A stretch of DNA of 42,258 nt from JAWOFN01 sp046497505 [NCBI: bacterium] (GCA_046497505.1 JAWOFN010000114.1:1-42258); one strand, 5' to 3'. Numbered from the stretch's first letter, positions 26,491 to 35,068 are shown. Notes: generated from the sequence alone by a model not told the origin. Numbers and translations are program-made.

Positions 26491-26509
26491 TATTGACATT
26501 TAGTCTATA
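26491..26509. promoter_or_regulatory. Dyad-symmetric operator candidate upstream of padR
   Basis: TATTGACATTTAGTCTATA has dyad symmetry TAT-N-GAC-N5-GTC-N-ATA, six of six arm bases matching. It overlaps a consensus -35 hexamer TTGACA (26493-26498) and lies in the most AT-rich patch of the region, 72 bp before the padR start. No convincing -10 is visible at the right distance. Autoregulation by the PadR protein is a reasonable guess, although the site does not match the ATGT-N-ACAT pattern known for some PadR proteins. Confidence 0.4.
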
Positions 26510-26580
26510 GATGTGTTTTCCTATCTGCACGGGGGCGCCGGTCTCCGGGGACCCCGTCACCCGCGGAGGAAGGCCGTGCC

Positions 26581-27063
26581 ATGCCGGACGAGCGTGACGA
26601 GCAGAGGGACAACGAACGCATGGAGGAGATCGGACCCGCCGGAGTCCGCCGGGGGGACGGTACCGGCAGGAGACGCGGTGCCGGGCGCGGGACGGGCCGG
26701 GGCCGCGGTCGGAGAGGGGGAAGGGGCCGGAGGCGCATCATGCGGTTCCTCCGGCCGTGCGTCCTGGTGCTCCTGGCGAAGGAGCCGGGGCACGGCTACC
26801 GGCTCCTGGGGGAGCTGGAGCCGTTCGGTATCGACCCCGACTCCCTGGACCCCAGCCTTCTCTACCGCCTGCTGCGGGAGATGGAGCAGGAGGACCTGCT
26901 GGAGTCGGAGTGGGACACCGAGAGCCAGGGGCCGCGGCGCAGGGTCTACCGTCTGACCGCAGCGGGGCGTGAGGCCCTGGAAGTCTGGATGGAGGACCTC
27001 GAGCGGTCCCGGCAGGAGATCGCCCGCCTGCTCGAGGCCTACAGGCGCCTCGTGAAGGAGTGA
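26581..27063 (+). CDS. PadR-family transcriptional regulator with Arg/Gly-rich N-terminal extension
   Basis: A 160-residue protein. Residues ~56-128 are a PadR-type winged helix: RPCVLVLLAKEPGHGYRLLGELE, DPSLLYRLLREMEQEDLLESEW, RRRVYRLTAAGREAL. The last 30 residues are the dimerising helix. The first 52 residues are unusual, with an Arg/Gly repeat-like stretch (GRRRGAGRGTGRGRGRRG, about 29-46) that may bind nucleic acid or be disordered. The start at 26581 has GGAGGAAGG upstream. It is the first gene of a module that continues with two NifX-like proteins and two MinD-family ATPases, so it likely regulates them. Its stop is 84 bp before the next gene. Confidence 0.85.
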   Translation: MPDERDEQRDNERMEEIGPAGVRRGDGTGRRRGAGRGTGRGRGRRGGRGRRRIMRFLRPCVLVLLAKEPGHGYRLLGELEPFGIDPDSLDPSLLYRLLREMEQEDLLESEWDTESQGPRRRVYRLTAAGREALEVWMEDLERSRQEIARLLEAYRRLVKE

Positions 27064-27147
27064 GTGAGGGCTCCCTCGAGGGGCCCGCGGAGAGGACCTC
27101 GCCGAACGAAGGGGTCAAGCATACCAAAGGAAGAGAGAAGGCGTCCG

Positions 27148-27603
27148 ATGCGTATCGCCGTTTCTGCAGAACAGGGCACAGGACTGGACAGCAGGGTGAG
27201 CGGGCACTTCGGCCGCTGTCCCTGCTTCGTCATCGTCGAGGTGGAGGACAGCAGTCCGGCCGCCGTGAAGGTGGTCGAGAACCCCTTCTTGGGACAGCAC
27301 CGTCCCGGGCAGGTCCCGGCCTTCATCCAGGAACAGGGGGCGGACGTGCTCATCACCGGAGGGATGGGGGGCAGGGCGGTCGGCTTCTTCCAGCAGTACG
27401 GCATCGAGCCGGTGACCGGGGCGGCTGGGACGGTGGAGGAGGCGGTGAGGGCCTACCTGGCCGGGGAGCTGATCGGAGCCGCCCCCTGTCGCGAGAGTAT
27501 CGAGCACGGGCACGGGCACGGTCACGGTGGAGGGGAGCATCACGGGCAGGGGCCGGGCCGGCGAGGCGGAGGCGGCGGGGGCAGGCGCCGGAAGGACTCG
27601 TGA
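27148..27603 (+). CDS. NifX/NifB-C-terminal-like metallocluster-binding protein with His-rich tail
   Basis: A 151-residue protein of the dinitrogenase iron-molybdenum cofactor biosynthesis family (NifX/NifY/NafY/VnfX-like). The fold pattern is clear: MRIAVSAEQGTGLDSRVSGHFGRCPCFVIVEV, then GADVLITGGMGGRAVGFFQQYGIEPV. A cysteine pair lies in FGRCPC near residue 25 and another cysteine at APC near 117. The C-terminus is His/Gly-rich (HGHGHGHGGGEHHG), which suggests metal binding or storage. No nitrogenase genes are present, and family members in such Mrp-linked clusters are thought to carry Fe-S or mixed-metal clusters. The ATG at 27148 fits the conserved N-terminus; the frame opens 84 bp earlier. 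It overlaps the next gene by 4 bp. Confidence 0.82.
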   Translation: MRIAVSAEQGTGLDSRVSGHFGRCPCFVIVEVEDSSPAAVKVVENPFLGQHRPGQVPAFIQEQGADVLITGGMGGRAVGFFQQYGIEPVTGAAGTVEEAVRAYLAGELIGAAPCRESIEHGHGHGHGGGEHHGQGPGRRGGGGGGRRRKDS

Positions 27604-27962
27604 GCAGCCAGGAAGCGGGCGGGACGCGGATCGCCATCCCCGCCTCGGGTGAGGGGGAGGACCGCGCACCCGCCCGGCGGTTCGGACGATGTTCCCACTT
27701 CGCCATCTTCGATTCGGCCAGCGAGAGCTGGACCTTCCTGCCCAACCCCGCCCGGGACCAGGAACGCGGTGCGGGCGTCGCCGCGGCCCAGAGTATGGTC
27801 GCGGAGGGGGTGGACGTGGTGATCGGGCCCCGCCTGGGTCCGAACGCCGCCGGGGTGCTCGAGGAGGCAGCGATCGCCGTCGTGCCTCTCCCGGGCGGCG
27901 AGGCCGCCACGGTGAGCCGGGTACTGGATGTCTGGCTCAGGGCCCGGACACGGGAGATCTGA
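27600..27962 (+). CDS. Second NifX-like protein, compact
   Basis: A 120-residue NifX-like protein that starts at GTG overlapping the previous stop (GTGA). The pattern is TRIAIPASGEGEDRAPARRFGRCSHFAIFDSASE, MVAEGVDVVIGPRLGPNAAGVLEEAAIAVVPLP. It keeps RFGRCSHF, with one cysteine where the upstream paralogue has two. It lacks the GHFG start of that motif, and it has no histidine-rich tail. The pair may act as donor and acceptor partners, but this is speculation. Its stop shares one base with the next ATG (TGATG). Confidence 0.72.
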   Translation: MSSQEAGGTRIAIPASGEGEDRAPARRFGRCSHFAIFDSASESWTFLPNPARDQERGAGVAAAQSMVAEGVDVVIGPRLGPNAAGVLEEAAIAVVPLPGGEAATVSRVLDVWLRARTREI

Positions 27963-28849
27963 TGCGGGTCGCCGTGGCCAGCGGTAAGGGAGGGACGGGG
28001 AAGACCACCGTGGCCGCCGCGCTGGTCCATGCCATCGGGTCGGGATCGGGGAGGGGGGGGACGGAAGGAACCCCTCTGATGCTGGACTGCGACGTGGAGG
28101 CCCCCGATGCCCATATCTACCTCCAACCCGTACTGGATGAGAGCCGGGCGGTCAGCATCCCGATCCCCTCGGTGGACGAGGTGCGCTGCGATCTCTGCGG
28201 GCGGTGCGCCGAGGTGTGCAGGTTCGGTGCCCTGGCGGTCCTCGCCTCGGGGATCAAGACCTTCCCGGCGCTCTGCCACGGCTGCGGGAGTTGTGCCCGC
28301 GTCTGCCCCCGAGGGGCCATCACGGAGGTCCGCCGCAAGATCGGGGTCATCGAGACGGGTGCGGCGCCGCCGGGTGTCCGGTTCGCCCGGGGCATGCTGG
28401 ACGTGGGCGAACCGATGGCGGTACCGGTGATCCGGGAACTGCTCCGGGAGATCGACGGGATCGGGGCGGACGCGCCGGTCGTCCTCGACGCCCCCCCGGG
28501 GACCTCCTGCCCCGCGATGGCCGTCCTCCGGGGGGCCGACTACGCCCTGCTGGTGGCCGAACCGACCCCGTTCGGCCTGCATGACCTGCGCCTCATGACG
28601 GAGGCCGTCCGGGAGATGGGGCTTCCGGCGGGTGTGGTCCTCAACCGGGAGGGTATCGGGGACGGCGAAGTGGAGCGGTTCTGCCGGCAGACCGGACTCA
28701 AGGTACTCCTCCGCATCCCGTACCAAAGGGAGATAGCCGAAGGGCTGGCCCGGGGTATCCTCCTCACGGCGGTCGTGCCCGGTCTTGAGGCCGCCTTCTT
28801 GGGACTGTGGCAGAGGATCCAGCAGGAGCAGATGGCCGATGTCCATTGA
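27962..28849 (+). CDS. MinD/Mrp-superfamily P-loop ATPase with 4Fe-4S ferredoxin insert (first copy)
   Basis: A 295-residue ATPase of the MinD/Mrp/NBP35 class. The deviant Walker A SGKGGTGKTT lies at residues 7-16 and LDCDVEAPDAH follows. Two 4Fe-4S motifs are inserted, CDLCGRCAEVCRFGA and CHGCGSCARVCPRGA (about residues 78-125). The late APPGTSCPAM segment carries the switch region. Such proteins pair in tandem with a second copy and with NifX-like proteins in anaerobic bacteria and archaea, where they are thought to assemble or transfer Fe-S or other metal clusters. It begins at ATG overlapping the preceding stop by one base and overlaps the second copy by 11 bp. Confidence 0.87.
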   Translation: MRVAVASGKGGTGKTTVAAALVHAIGSGSGRGGTEGTPLMLDCDVEAPDAHIYLQPVLDESRAVSIPIPSVDEVRCDLCGRCAEVCRFGALAVLASGIKTFPALCHGCGSCARVCPRGAITEVRRKIGVIETGAAPPGVRFARGMLDVGEPMAVPVIRELLREIDGIGADAPVVLDAPPGTSCPAMAVLRGADYALLVAEPTPFGLHDLRLMTEAVREMGLPAGVVLNREGIGDGEVERFCRQTGLKVLLRIPYQREIAEGLARGILLTAVVPGLEAAFLGLWQRIQQEQMADVH

Positions 28850-29777
28850 GGAGTATGTCTTCCTGAGCGGCAAGGGGGGGAGCGGCAAGACGACGGTGTG
28901 TGCCGCCTGGGCGGATCTGAACCGTCCGATCGGCAGCGGCGCGGGGACGGTGATGGTGGACGCGGATGTGGACGCGGCCAATCTGGCGATCGTGGGCGAG
29001 GTACGCAAGACCGAGGAGCACCCGTTCACCGGGTCGGCCCTCCCCGTGCTGATCGGGGAAGCCTGTTCCGGCTGCGGTCTCTGCGAAGAGGTCTGCCGCT
29101 TCGATGCCGTGAGGATGCGGGAGGATGGGCAGGGGCGCGGACCGATCCCCGACATCGACCCCTTCCTCTGCGAGGGGTGCGGAGCCTGCATGGAGGCGTG
29201 TCCCTGCGGGGCGCTGGAGATGGAACCGCAGCGGGTCGGGACCTGGTTCAGGTCGGAATCGCGCTTCGGACCCCTCTTCGGTGCAGAGCTGCTGCCGGGG
29301 GCGGAGAACTCGGGGAAGCTGGTGGCCAGGATACGGCAGGAGGCCCGCCGGTGGGCCCGGGACGGAGGGTACCGACTCCTCCTCACCGACGGGCCGCCGG
29401 GCATCGGCTGTCCTGTCATAAGCGCTCTCTCCGGTGCCGCCGGCATCATCGCCGTGGCCGAGGCGGGGGAGACGGGACGGAGCGACCTGCGGCGTCTGCT
29501 GACGCTGGCCCACCGGTTCGAGCTGCCGGTGCAGCTCATCATCAACAAGGCAGACATCCACCCGGGGGCTGCGGCCGCCATCGAGTCCATGGGCCGGGGG
29601 GAGGGGGTCGACCTGCTGGGGAGGATCCCCTACGACCCGGCGGTGGTGCACCGCATGGTGGAGGGCGTGCCCGTGACGTCGGATGCTGCATCCCCGGCCG
29701 CGGCGGCCCTCCGATCGATCCATGGGCGCTGGTCGGAGGGACGGTCGCCCCTCTACCGGGTCGCGACCCCCTCCTGA
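28839..29777 (+). CDS. MinD/Mrp-superfamily P-loop ATPase with 4Fe-4S ferredoxin insert (second copy)
   Basis: A 312-residue paralogue of the preceding gene. The P-loop LSGKGGSGKTT lies at residues 8-18, with VDADVDAANLA after it. The insert has CSGCGLCEEVCRFDAV and CEGCGACMEACPCGAL (about 71-130). The C-terminal part has TDGPPGIGCPV and INKADIHPG. The two copies probably form a heterodimer, as proposed for the paired MinD-like ATPases of these clusters. It overlaps the first copy by 11 bp, so translation is coupled. It is the last gene of module A; the 196 bp that follow show no convincing gene on either strand and no clear terminator. Confidence 0.87.
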   Translation: MSIEEYVFLSGKGGSGKTTVCAAWADLNRPIGSGAGTVMVDADVDAANLAIVGEVRKTEEHPFTGSALPVLIGEACSGCGLCEEVCRFDAVRMREDGQGRGPIPDIDPFLCEGCGACMEACPCGALEMEPQRVGTWFRSESRFGPLFGAELLPGAENSGKLVARIRQEARRWARDGGYRLLLTDGPPGIGCPVISALSGAAGIIAVAEAGETGRSDLRRLLTLAHRFELPVQLIINKADIHPGAAAAIESMGRGEGVDLLGRIPYDPAVVHRMVEGVPVTSDAASPAAAALRSIHGRWSEGRSPLYRVATPS

Positions 29778-29973
29778 GCTCGGGCCGGCCGGAGCGGCAG
29801 GAAGGTCTTCCGGGCACAGGGCCGTTCCGCGCGCCGCACCAGGATGGTGCTGCGACTCCGCACGGCCTCGAAGAGGTCGGTGACCGGGACCGTGAGGGCT
29901 GCTTCAACTTTCCGGGTCCCTATGGCAGGATCGTGCGCCCCCATCACCATCCACACATGAAGCAGGTGGTCCT

Positions 29974-30612
29974 ATGCCCCGTACCCGTCCCTTCGAAGAA
30001 CACGCCGGACGCTATGAGGCGTGGTTCGATCGGCATCAGGAGGCCTTCCGCTCCGAGCTGGCCGCCCTGCGGTCGATACAGGGTGGGCCTCCCATACTGG
30101 GTGTCGAGATCGGGGTCGGTTCGGCCCGGTTCGCACGCCCTCTGGGGTTCCAGGTCGGCGTGGAGCCGGCCCTCGCCATGGCGCGGATCGCCGCCAGGAA
30201 GGGGATCGTCACGGTCCGGGGGATCGCAGAGCGACTCCCGCTGAGAACGGGGACGTTCGATCAGGCCCTCATGGTCACGACGATCTGTTTCGTGGACGAC
30301 CTGCTCCAGTCCTTTCTTGAGGTCAGGAGGGTGCTGGCGTCGAGAGGGACGGTCCTGGTCGGGCTCATCGATCGCGAGAGCCCCATCGGGCAGGTTTACG
30401 AGGAGAAGCGGTCGGAGAACGTGTTCTACCGGGACGCGGACTTCTATGTCGCCCGCGAGGTGCTGGGACTCCTCTCTGAGGCCGGGTTCGGCGATCCGGT
30501 GACGGCCCAGACCCTCTTCAGTCTCCCCGGTGCGTCCGAAGGTACCGAACCCGTCAGGACCGGATACGGTGAGGGGTCCTTCGTTGCCATCGCCGCCCGC
30601 CGCCTGGACTGA
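29974..30612 (+). CDS. Class I SAM-dependent methyltransferase
   Basis: A 212-residue methyltransferase-fold protein of the small-molecule type (UbiE/Methyltransf_11-like). It has FEEHAGRYEAWFDRHQEAFRSELAAL at the N-terminus, the SAM-binding GVEIGVGSARFARPLG near residue 43, GVEPALAMARIAARKG (motif II) and the late ADFYVAREVLGLLSEAGF. The substrate cannot be told. Enzymes of this type are frequent next to NifX/Mrp modules in anaerobes, so a link to modules A and B is possible. The ATG is preceded by CAGGTGGTCCT. It converges on the usp gene with 19 bp between the stops. Confidence 0.82.
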   Translation: MPRTRPFEEHAGRYEAWFDRHQEAFRSELAALRSIQGGPPILGVEIGVGSARFARPLGFQVGVEPALAMARIAARKGIVTVRGIAERLPLRTGTFDQALMVTTICFVDDLLQSFLEVRRVLASRGTVLVGLIDRESPIGQVYEEKRSENVFYRDADFYVAREVLGLLSEAGFGDPVTAQTLFSLPGASEGTEPVRTGYGEGSFVAIAARRLD

Positions 30613-30631
30613 ACCGTCCGCGGGGCCGCCT

Positions 30632-31063
30632 TCAGCGCACCACGAGCACCGGACTCAGGGACCGGTGCGCAAGGGCGTTGGATACGCTTCCCAGACAGAT
30701 CTCCGCTCGCGGACCCCTGCCGCTGCTGCCGGTGACCAGCAGGTCGATCGACTGGGTCGAGGCGAACTCGAGGATCTCGTGGGCGGGATTTCCCAGGAGC
30801 AGGATCTCATGGATGGTGCCCTCCCATCGGTCCAGCGCCCCCCTGGTCTCCTCGAAGATGTGCCGGGCCGCCTCCCGGATGCGTTCGTCGGAGGGGTCGC
30901 GGGGCAGGTCGGCGACCCTGCGGTAGACTTCGATGTCCTCGGGCAGGGGGAAGACATAGACAAGGAAGAGCACGTGCTCTCCGGAGTGGGGGAGGTTCTG
31001 ATCGAGCCAGGCCGCTGCCTTGCAGGCAGATCTCGAACCGTCGGTGGCGAGCAGATAACGCAT
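30632..31063 (-). CDS. Universal stress protein (UspA family)
   Basis: A 143-residue single-domain UspA protein. The N-terminus MRYLLATDGSRSACKAAAWL holds the first strand and Asp. The nucleotide-binding signature G-2X-G-9X-G-S is complete in GSSGRGPRAEICLGSVS, so it probably binds ATP. The C-terminus SPVLVVR is typical. Family members are cytosolic stress-related proteins. It is divergent from the radical SAM gene across a 216-bp region that begins with an AT-rich patch (31166-31196). GGAGAGGAG lies upstream of the ATG. Confidence 0.9.
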   Translation of the reverse strand: MRYLLATDGSRSACKAAAWLDQNLPHSGEHVLFLVYVFPLPEDIEVYRRVADLPRDPSDERIREAARHIFEETRGALDRWEGTIHEILLLGNPAHEILEFASTQSIDLLVTGSSGRGPRAEICLGSVSNALAHRSLSPVLVVR

Positions 31064-31279
31064 GGAAAACTCCTCTCCCGGGTCCCCGGCTGAAGGAGAC
31101 CCTTACGACGAGCCCCTCCCGAACTCCAATCTAAGGGTAGGGGAAATGAGGGGGAGAGGCACCCCATAAAATACGATGAAATAGGTCCCTGTTATCCTTG
31201 CCCGGCGGGACACAGGTGGGCATCATACGATGGCGGAGGCAGTGCGGTCTCTCCGGGAGGAGCAGCAGGAAGGACCATC

Positions 31280-32305
31280 ATGGCCGTGCGAACCGTCTAC
31301 GGCCCCGTCCCGAGCCGACGACTCGGAAGGTCTCTGGGGGTCGATCCGATCCCCCTCAAGACCTGCAACTGGAACTGCATCTACTGTCAGCTGGGCCGCA
31401 GCCGTCCCCTCACCAGCGAGCGCCGCGAGTACATCCCCGCCGACCACATCGTGCAGGAGGTGCGGGGGGCACTCTCCAGCCGGGGCGAGAGCGCTGTCGA
31501 CTGGATCACCTTCGTGGGCTCGGGGGAGCCGCTCCTCCATTCGGGGATCGGTGAACTGGTACGCGGGGTGAGGAGCATGACCGACATCTCCCTGGCTGTG
31601 ATCACCAACGGCTCCCTCCTCTACAGGCCCGAGGTCCGTGAGGCCGTCCTGCCGGTCCAGGCCGTCCTCCCCACACTGGACGCCGGGTCGGAGGCCCTCT
31701 ACCGCCGTATCAACCGCCCGCATCCCGATACCACCTTCGAGAAGCACATACGGGGGATGGAAGCGTTCCGCCGGGAGTTCTCCGGCCGTCTTTTCGTTGA
31801 GGTGATGCTCCTACAGGGGGTCAACGACACCTCATCCGCCCTGGAAGATATCGCGGAGGTCCTGGCATGGGTCGCTCCCGACGAGATCCACCTGGTCGTC
31901 CCCACCCGGCCGGCCGTGGAGCCGTGGGTGCGGGCGGCCGGTCGGGACGGGATCCATCGGGCCGAGTCGATCCTCGCCCGGGCCGGGAAGATCCGGAGCT
32001 CGCACCTGAAAGGGAGGGTCTTCAACCGGATCTCCCGGGCCCCGGAGGTCGAAGAGCTCACCGAGATCATCCAGCGGCATCCCATGACCGACACGCAGGT
32101 GCGGGAGACCGTGGAACGCTGGTCTCCCGACCGCTCTTCTGAGATCCTGGAGCAGCTTCGGTCGAGCAGCAAGGTTCGGACCGTGGTACGGGACAGGCAG
32201 ACCTACTGGGTCTCCTCCACCTCGCATTTTCCGGAGGGGGATCCCATCAAGACGAAGGAGCCGGGGGAAGACCCCGTCCGGGGCAGGAAGGGGCGATACA
32301 GATGA
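31280..32305 (+). CDS. Radical SAM protein of the COG0731 type with C-terminal helix-turn-helix-like region
   Basis: A 341-residue radical SAM enzyme. The cluster motif CNWNCIYC (CX3CX2C) lies near residue 28, preceded by YGPVPSRRLGRSLGVDPIP, which is typical of the group annotated as wybutosine-related Fe-S oxidoreductases. FVGSGEPLLH near 80 is the GGE-like SAM motif, and ITNGSLL and LPTLDAG follow. Residues ~245-310 (MTDTQVRETVERW...LRSSSKVRTVVRDRQTYWV) look like a small winged-helix module. Members of this group recur with NifX and Mrp-type proteins, but the reaction is unknown. GGAAGGA lies about six bases upstream of the start. It overlaps the next gene by 4 bp. Confidence 0.85.
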   Translation: MAVRTVYGPVPSRRLGRSLGVDPIPLKTCNWNCIYCQLGRSRPLTSERREYIPADHIVQEVRGALSSRGESAVDWITFVGSGEPLLHSGIGELVRGVRSMTDISLAVITNGSLLYRPEVREAVLPVQAVLPTLDAGSEALYRRINRPHPDTTFEKHIRGMEAFRREFSGRLFVEVMLLQGVNDTSSALEDIAEVLAWVAPDEIHLVVPTRPAVEPWVRAAGRDGIHRAESILARAGKIRSSHLKGRVFNRISRAPEVEELTEIIQRHPMTDTQVRETVERWSPDRSSEILEQLRSSSKVRTVVRDRQTYWVSSTSHFPEGDPIKTKEPGEDPVRGRKGRYR

Positions 32306-33228
32306 CAGGACGAGATCGACCGCTGACAGGAACGCGTATCGGCATCTTCGGGAAGGGAGGCAGCGGGAAGAGCACGGTGACCGTGCTGGCCGCCCGGGCC
32401 CTGCAGATGAAGGGCTACCAGGTGGTGGTCCTGGACGCGGACTCCACGAACCTGGGCATGCCCGGTGCCCTCGGCCTGGAACGCGTCCCCGACCCTCTCA
32501 TCGACTACTTCGGGGGACTCGTCTTCTCGGGCGGGAGGGTCACCTGTCCGGTGGACGACCCCACCCTGCTCTCCGAGGGGGTCCTCGACCTCGGCGAGAT
32601 ACCGGACCGGTATCGGGCCGTCTCGCCCGAGGGGATCGCCTACCTGGAGGGGGGGAAGATGGGACATCTGGGAGCCGGCGCCGGCTGCGACGGACCGATC
32701 GCCAAGATCGCACGGGACCTGCAGGTGAGGACCGCGGAGGACCCCCAGCCGGTCATGCTCATCGACTTCAAGGCGGGTATGGAGGATTCGATACGCGGCG
32801 TGCTCACGGGTCTGGATTGGGGGCTGCTGGTGGTGGATCCCTCGATCACGTCGGTCAGGCTGGCAGCGGAGATGAAGCAGATGGCCGTGGACATACAGTC
32901 CGGAGCCCGTCCGGCCACGGCCCACCTGGAGGACCCGAACCTGGTGGAGATGGCGGAATCCCTCTTCCGGGGAGCGAGGATCCGCGGTCTGAGCGTGGTG
33001 CTGAACCGGGTGGGGGACGAGCAGACGGACACCTTCCTCCGGGAGGCCCTGGAAGAGGACGACATCCGGCCATCCGGGAGCATCGGGGATCACCCGGAGA
33101 TCGCCCGCTCCTGGCTGCGGGGTGAGGAGCTCCGATCTCCGGAGGCGCTGGAGGAGGCCTCCGAGGTCATGGACACGGTGGAGACCGAGGTCTTCACCGT
33201 GCTGCAGCCCTCGACCAGGGGGGGCTGA
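32302..33228 (+). CDS. CooC/MinD-family P-loop ATPase
   Basis: A 308-residue ATPase. FGKGGSGKST at residues 15-24 is the deviant Walker A of the SIMIBI class; DADSTNLG near 47 is the A' motif. The sequence VLTGLDWGLLVVDPSITSVRLAAEMKQM near 165 and VVLNRVGDEQTD near 232 fit the CooC-type layout, whose members insert nickel into CO dehydrogenase. The ferredoxin insert of the other ATPases is absent. Two cysteines (VTCPV near 77, AGCDG near 128) could ligate metal across a dimer. No CODH genes are in the window. It starts in an ATGA overlap with the radical SAM gene and converges on the esterase gene 16 bp away. Confidence 0.85.
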   Translation: MTGRDRPLTGTRIGIFGKGGSGKSTVTVLAARALQMKGYQVVVLDADSTNLGMPGALGLERVPDPLIDYFGGLVFSGGRVTCPVDDPTLLSEGVLDLGEIPDRYRAVSPEGIAYLEGGKMGHLGAGAGCDGPIAKIARDLQVRTAEDPQPVMLIDFKAGMEDSIRGVLTGLDWGLLVVDPSITSVRLAAEMKQMAVDIQSGARPATAHLEDPNLVEMAESLFRGARIRGLSVVLNRVGDEQTDTFLREALEEDDIRPSGSIGDHPEIARSWLRGEELRSPEALEEASEVMDTVETEVFTVLQPSTRGG

Positions 33229-33244
33229 ACGGCAGGATCCCCCT

Positions 33245-34963
33245 TCAGTACCTCCAGCTGGTCAGGTCGGCTCCCCGGGGCGCGCTCTGCCGGATGCGCT
33301 CCATGATGAGCGGTACGTACATGGTGTTGTAGCGCAGGCGAGAGATGTGGTTCGGGTTCTCGTGATCGCCGTTCCAGCAGTGCTCGGCCCGGTCGCCGTA
33401 ATCCACCACACCGGCGTAGTAGGGATCGGTGGTGGATTCCAGGAACTGCTCGGTGAGGTAGACCGCGTTGTTCAGGTAGTAGTTGTCCATGTCGCCGGCG
33501 TAGATATGGAGCTTCCCGACCAGCTTCGGACCCAGGGTCTCCCAGTCCCGTTCCATGATGTAGCGCAGGTCGTAGTGTTCCCGCCAGTACTCGGCCGCCT
33601 CGTGGTCGATCTCGCCGGTGTACTTGTCCCAGATGGGGGCCGGGTAGCCGTCGGGTCCCTGCGGTGAGTAGACCGCCTGCCAGATGTCGTACTGGTCCCC
33701 CGAACGCCCCTTCGTACCCAGCGCAAGCTCCATGTGGTTGTAATCCTTCACGGTGGAACTGATCCTTCCCAGCCAGTCGCGGTGGCCGGGCCGCTCCACA
33801 CGGTTGAAGGGACCTCCCTCCCAGTAGGCGTTCTCGTCCTCGTAGATGTTCACCTGGGTGTATTCCCGGAAGTCGATGGGGTCGGGACAGGCGGCGAAGC
33901 ATCCGTTGTATTCCTCCGGGTAGAAGACCTGGACGGCCAGCGCCTCCCAGCCGCCGGTGGAGCCGCCGTAGAGGAAGCGGGCCCATCCCTCCCCGATCCC
34001 CCGGAAACGCTCTTCGATGTAAGGGATCAGTTCGTAGGTGATGGCGTCCCCCCAGGGACCCTGACTCGCCGAATTCACCGCGTACGAGTCGTCGTAATAG
34101 GGGGTGGGGTGCTGGATCTCGATGATGAGGAAGCGGGGGAAGTCGTCGGAGATCCAGGTCCGGTAGAAGTCGTACGCCTCCTGCTGGACGATGCGGTTAT
34201 AGCCCTCCACGTCGAAGCGGGCACTGTAGTCCGGTTCCAGGTCGGGGTCGGGCGGCTCGGTGCGGAAACCGCCGAAGTCGTACGGGAAGTGACCGTGGAA
34301 GACCATGAGGGGATAGCGGGCCTCGGGGTGTTCGCGGAAGCCCCGCGGCAGCAGCACGTGGGCTCCCAGGTGCATGGGACGTCCCCAGAACTCGGTCAGC
34401 AGGTCGCTCTGGATCCGCACGTGCTTGATCCACTCGGTGTCCTCGGGAGGCGTGATGGGGGGGATCACCCGGTCCAGGTCGATGTGGTAGCTGCCCCCCC
34501 GGCTGACCTCGATCCACTCCGGCTCACTCACCAGGTTGCCGGGCGAGCGGTTCCAGTGCTGCCCCTCCCCCTGGTCCATGGGGAGCTTCACCTCGTGTCC
34601 GGTGGCCAGTTGGAAGGTCTCGTACTCGTGGAGGACCGCCTGCACCCGGTAGCGCCCCGGCTCCAGGTCCCTCAGGCTCTCTACGGGGTACCCGAAGACC
34701 GAGGAGTCGAAGCGGGCCAGGTCGCCGGGAGCCATCCCCTCCACGTCCACACCCAGTACCTGGATCGCTTCCACACCGGGCGTGACCTGGAAGCGGGGTT
34801 CCCCCTCCTCGCGGGTGGAGAGGAGCAGGATCACCCGGCCGTCCAGCGGTCCGGGACTCAGTCCCTCGTCGAAGCTGACCGTGAAGGCAGGGCCGCCGGA
34901 ACAGCCGATTACCAGGGAGGCGGCCATCAGAAGCGGGGCGAACAGGCGAACGGGACGAGACAT
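33245..34963 (-). CDS. Lipoprotein esterase-like alpha/beta hydrolase (paralogue 1)
   Basis: A 572-residue lipoprotein. MSRPVRLFAPLLMAASLVIGCSGG gives a lipobox with the acylated cysteine at residue 21. Residues ~25-190 form a beta-rich accessory domain (FTVSFDEGLSPGPLDGRVILLLS). The remainder is a putative esterase with YPLMVFHGHFPYDF, QHPTPYYDDSYAVNS, the nucleophile region LYGGSTGGWEALA, and AGDMDNYYLN plus EHCW, which would supply the acid and base. The protein at 39916-41604 is a full-length paralogue. Substrate unknown; relatives include carbohydrate esterases. The start at 34963 has AGGAGGATCCC directly upstream. Confidence 0.82.
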   Translation of the reverse strand: MSRPVRLFAPLLMAASLVIGCSGGPAFTVSFDEGLSPGPLDGRVILLLSTREEGEPRFQVTPGVEAIQVLGVDVEGMAPGDLARFDSSVFGYPVESLRDLEPGRYRVQAVLHEYETFQLATGHEVKLPMDQGEGQHWNRSPGNLVSEPEWIEVSRGGSYHIDLDRVIPPITPPEDTEWIKHVRIQSDLLTEFWGRPMHLGAHVLLPRGFREHPEARYPLMVFHGHFPYDFGGFRTEPPDPDLEPDYSARFDVEGYNRIVQQEAYDFYRTWISDDFPRFLIIEIQHPTPYYDDSYAVNSASQGPWGDAITYELIPYIEERFRGIGEGWARFLYGGSTGGWEALAVQVFYPEEYNGCFAACPDPIDFREYTQVNIYEDENAYWEGGPFNRVERPGHRDWLGRISSTVKDYNHMELALGTKGRSGDQYDIWQAVYSPQGPDGYPAPIWDKYTGEIDHEAAEYWREHYDLRYIMERDWETLGPKLVGKLHIYAGDMDNYYLNNAVYLTEQFLESTTDPYYAGVVDYGDRAEHCWNGDHENPNHISRLRYNTMYVPLIMERIRQSAPRGADLTSWRY

Positions 34964-35068
34964 GGGATCCTCCTGGGTGCGGGGGCTTTTCAAGCATCCC
35001 GCCCTGCCTCCCCCCGGGGCAAGCAGAACCATGCCCGGACCCTGGGAGGAGGACCACGGGACGCCGGC

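Noticed and set aside
27353-29590. Minus-strand open frame of about 745 codons opposite module A
   Set aside because: Covers the antisense of the NifX and MinD-type genes; translation lacks domain patterns.
29753-29956. Small minus-strand frame (67 codons) in the gap after the second MinD-type ATPase
   Set aside because: It reads somewhat protein-like (VEAALTVPVTDLFEAVRSRS) but has no clear ribosome site, overlaps the ATPase gene end and matches no family I know.
31230-31571. Possible upstream frame beginning 50 bp before the radical SAM start
   Set aside because: It runs into the radical SAM gene in another frame and shows no conserved pattern.
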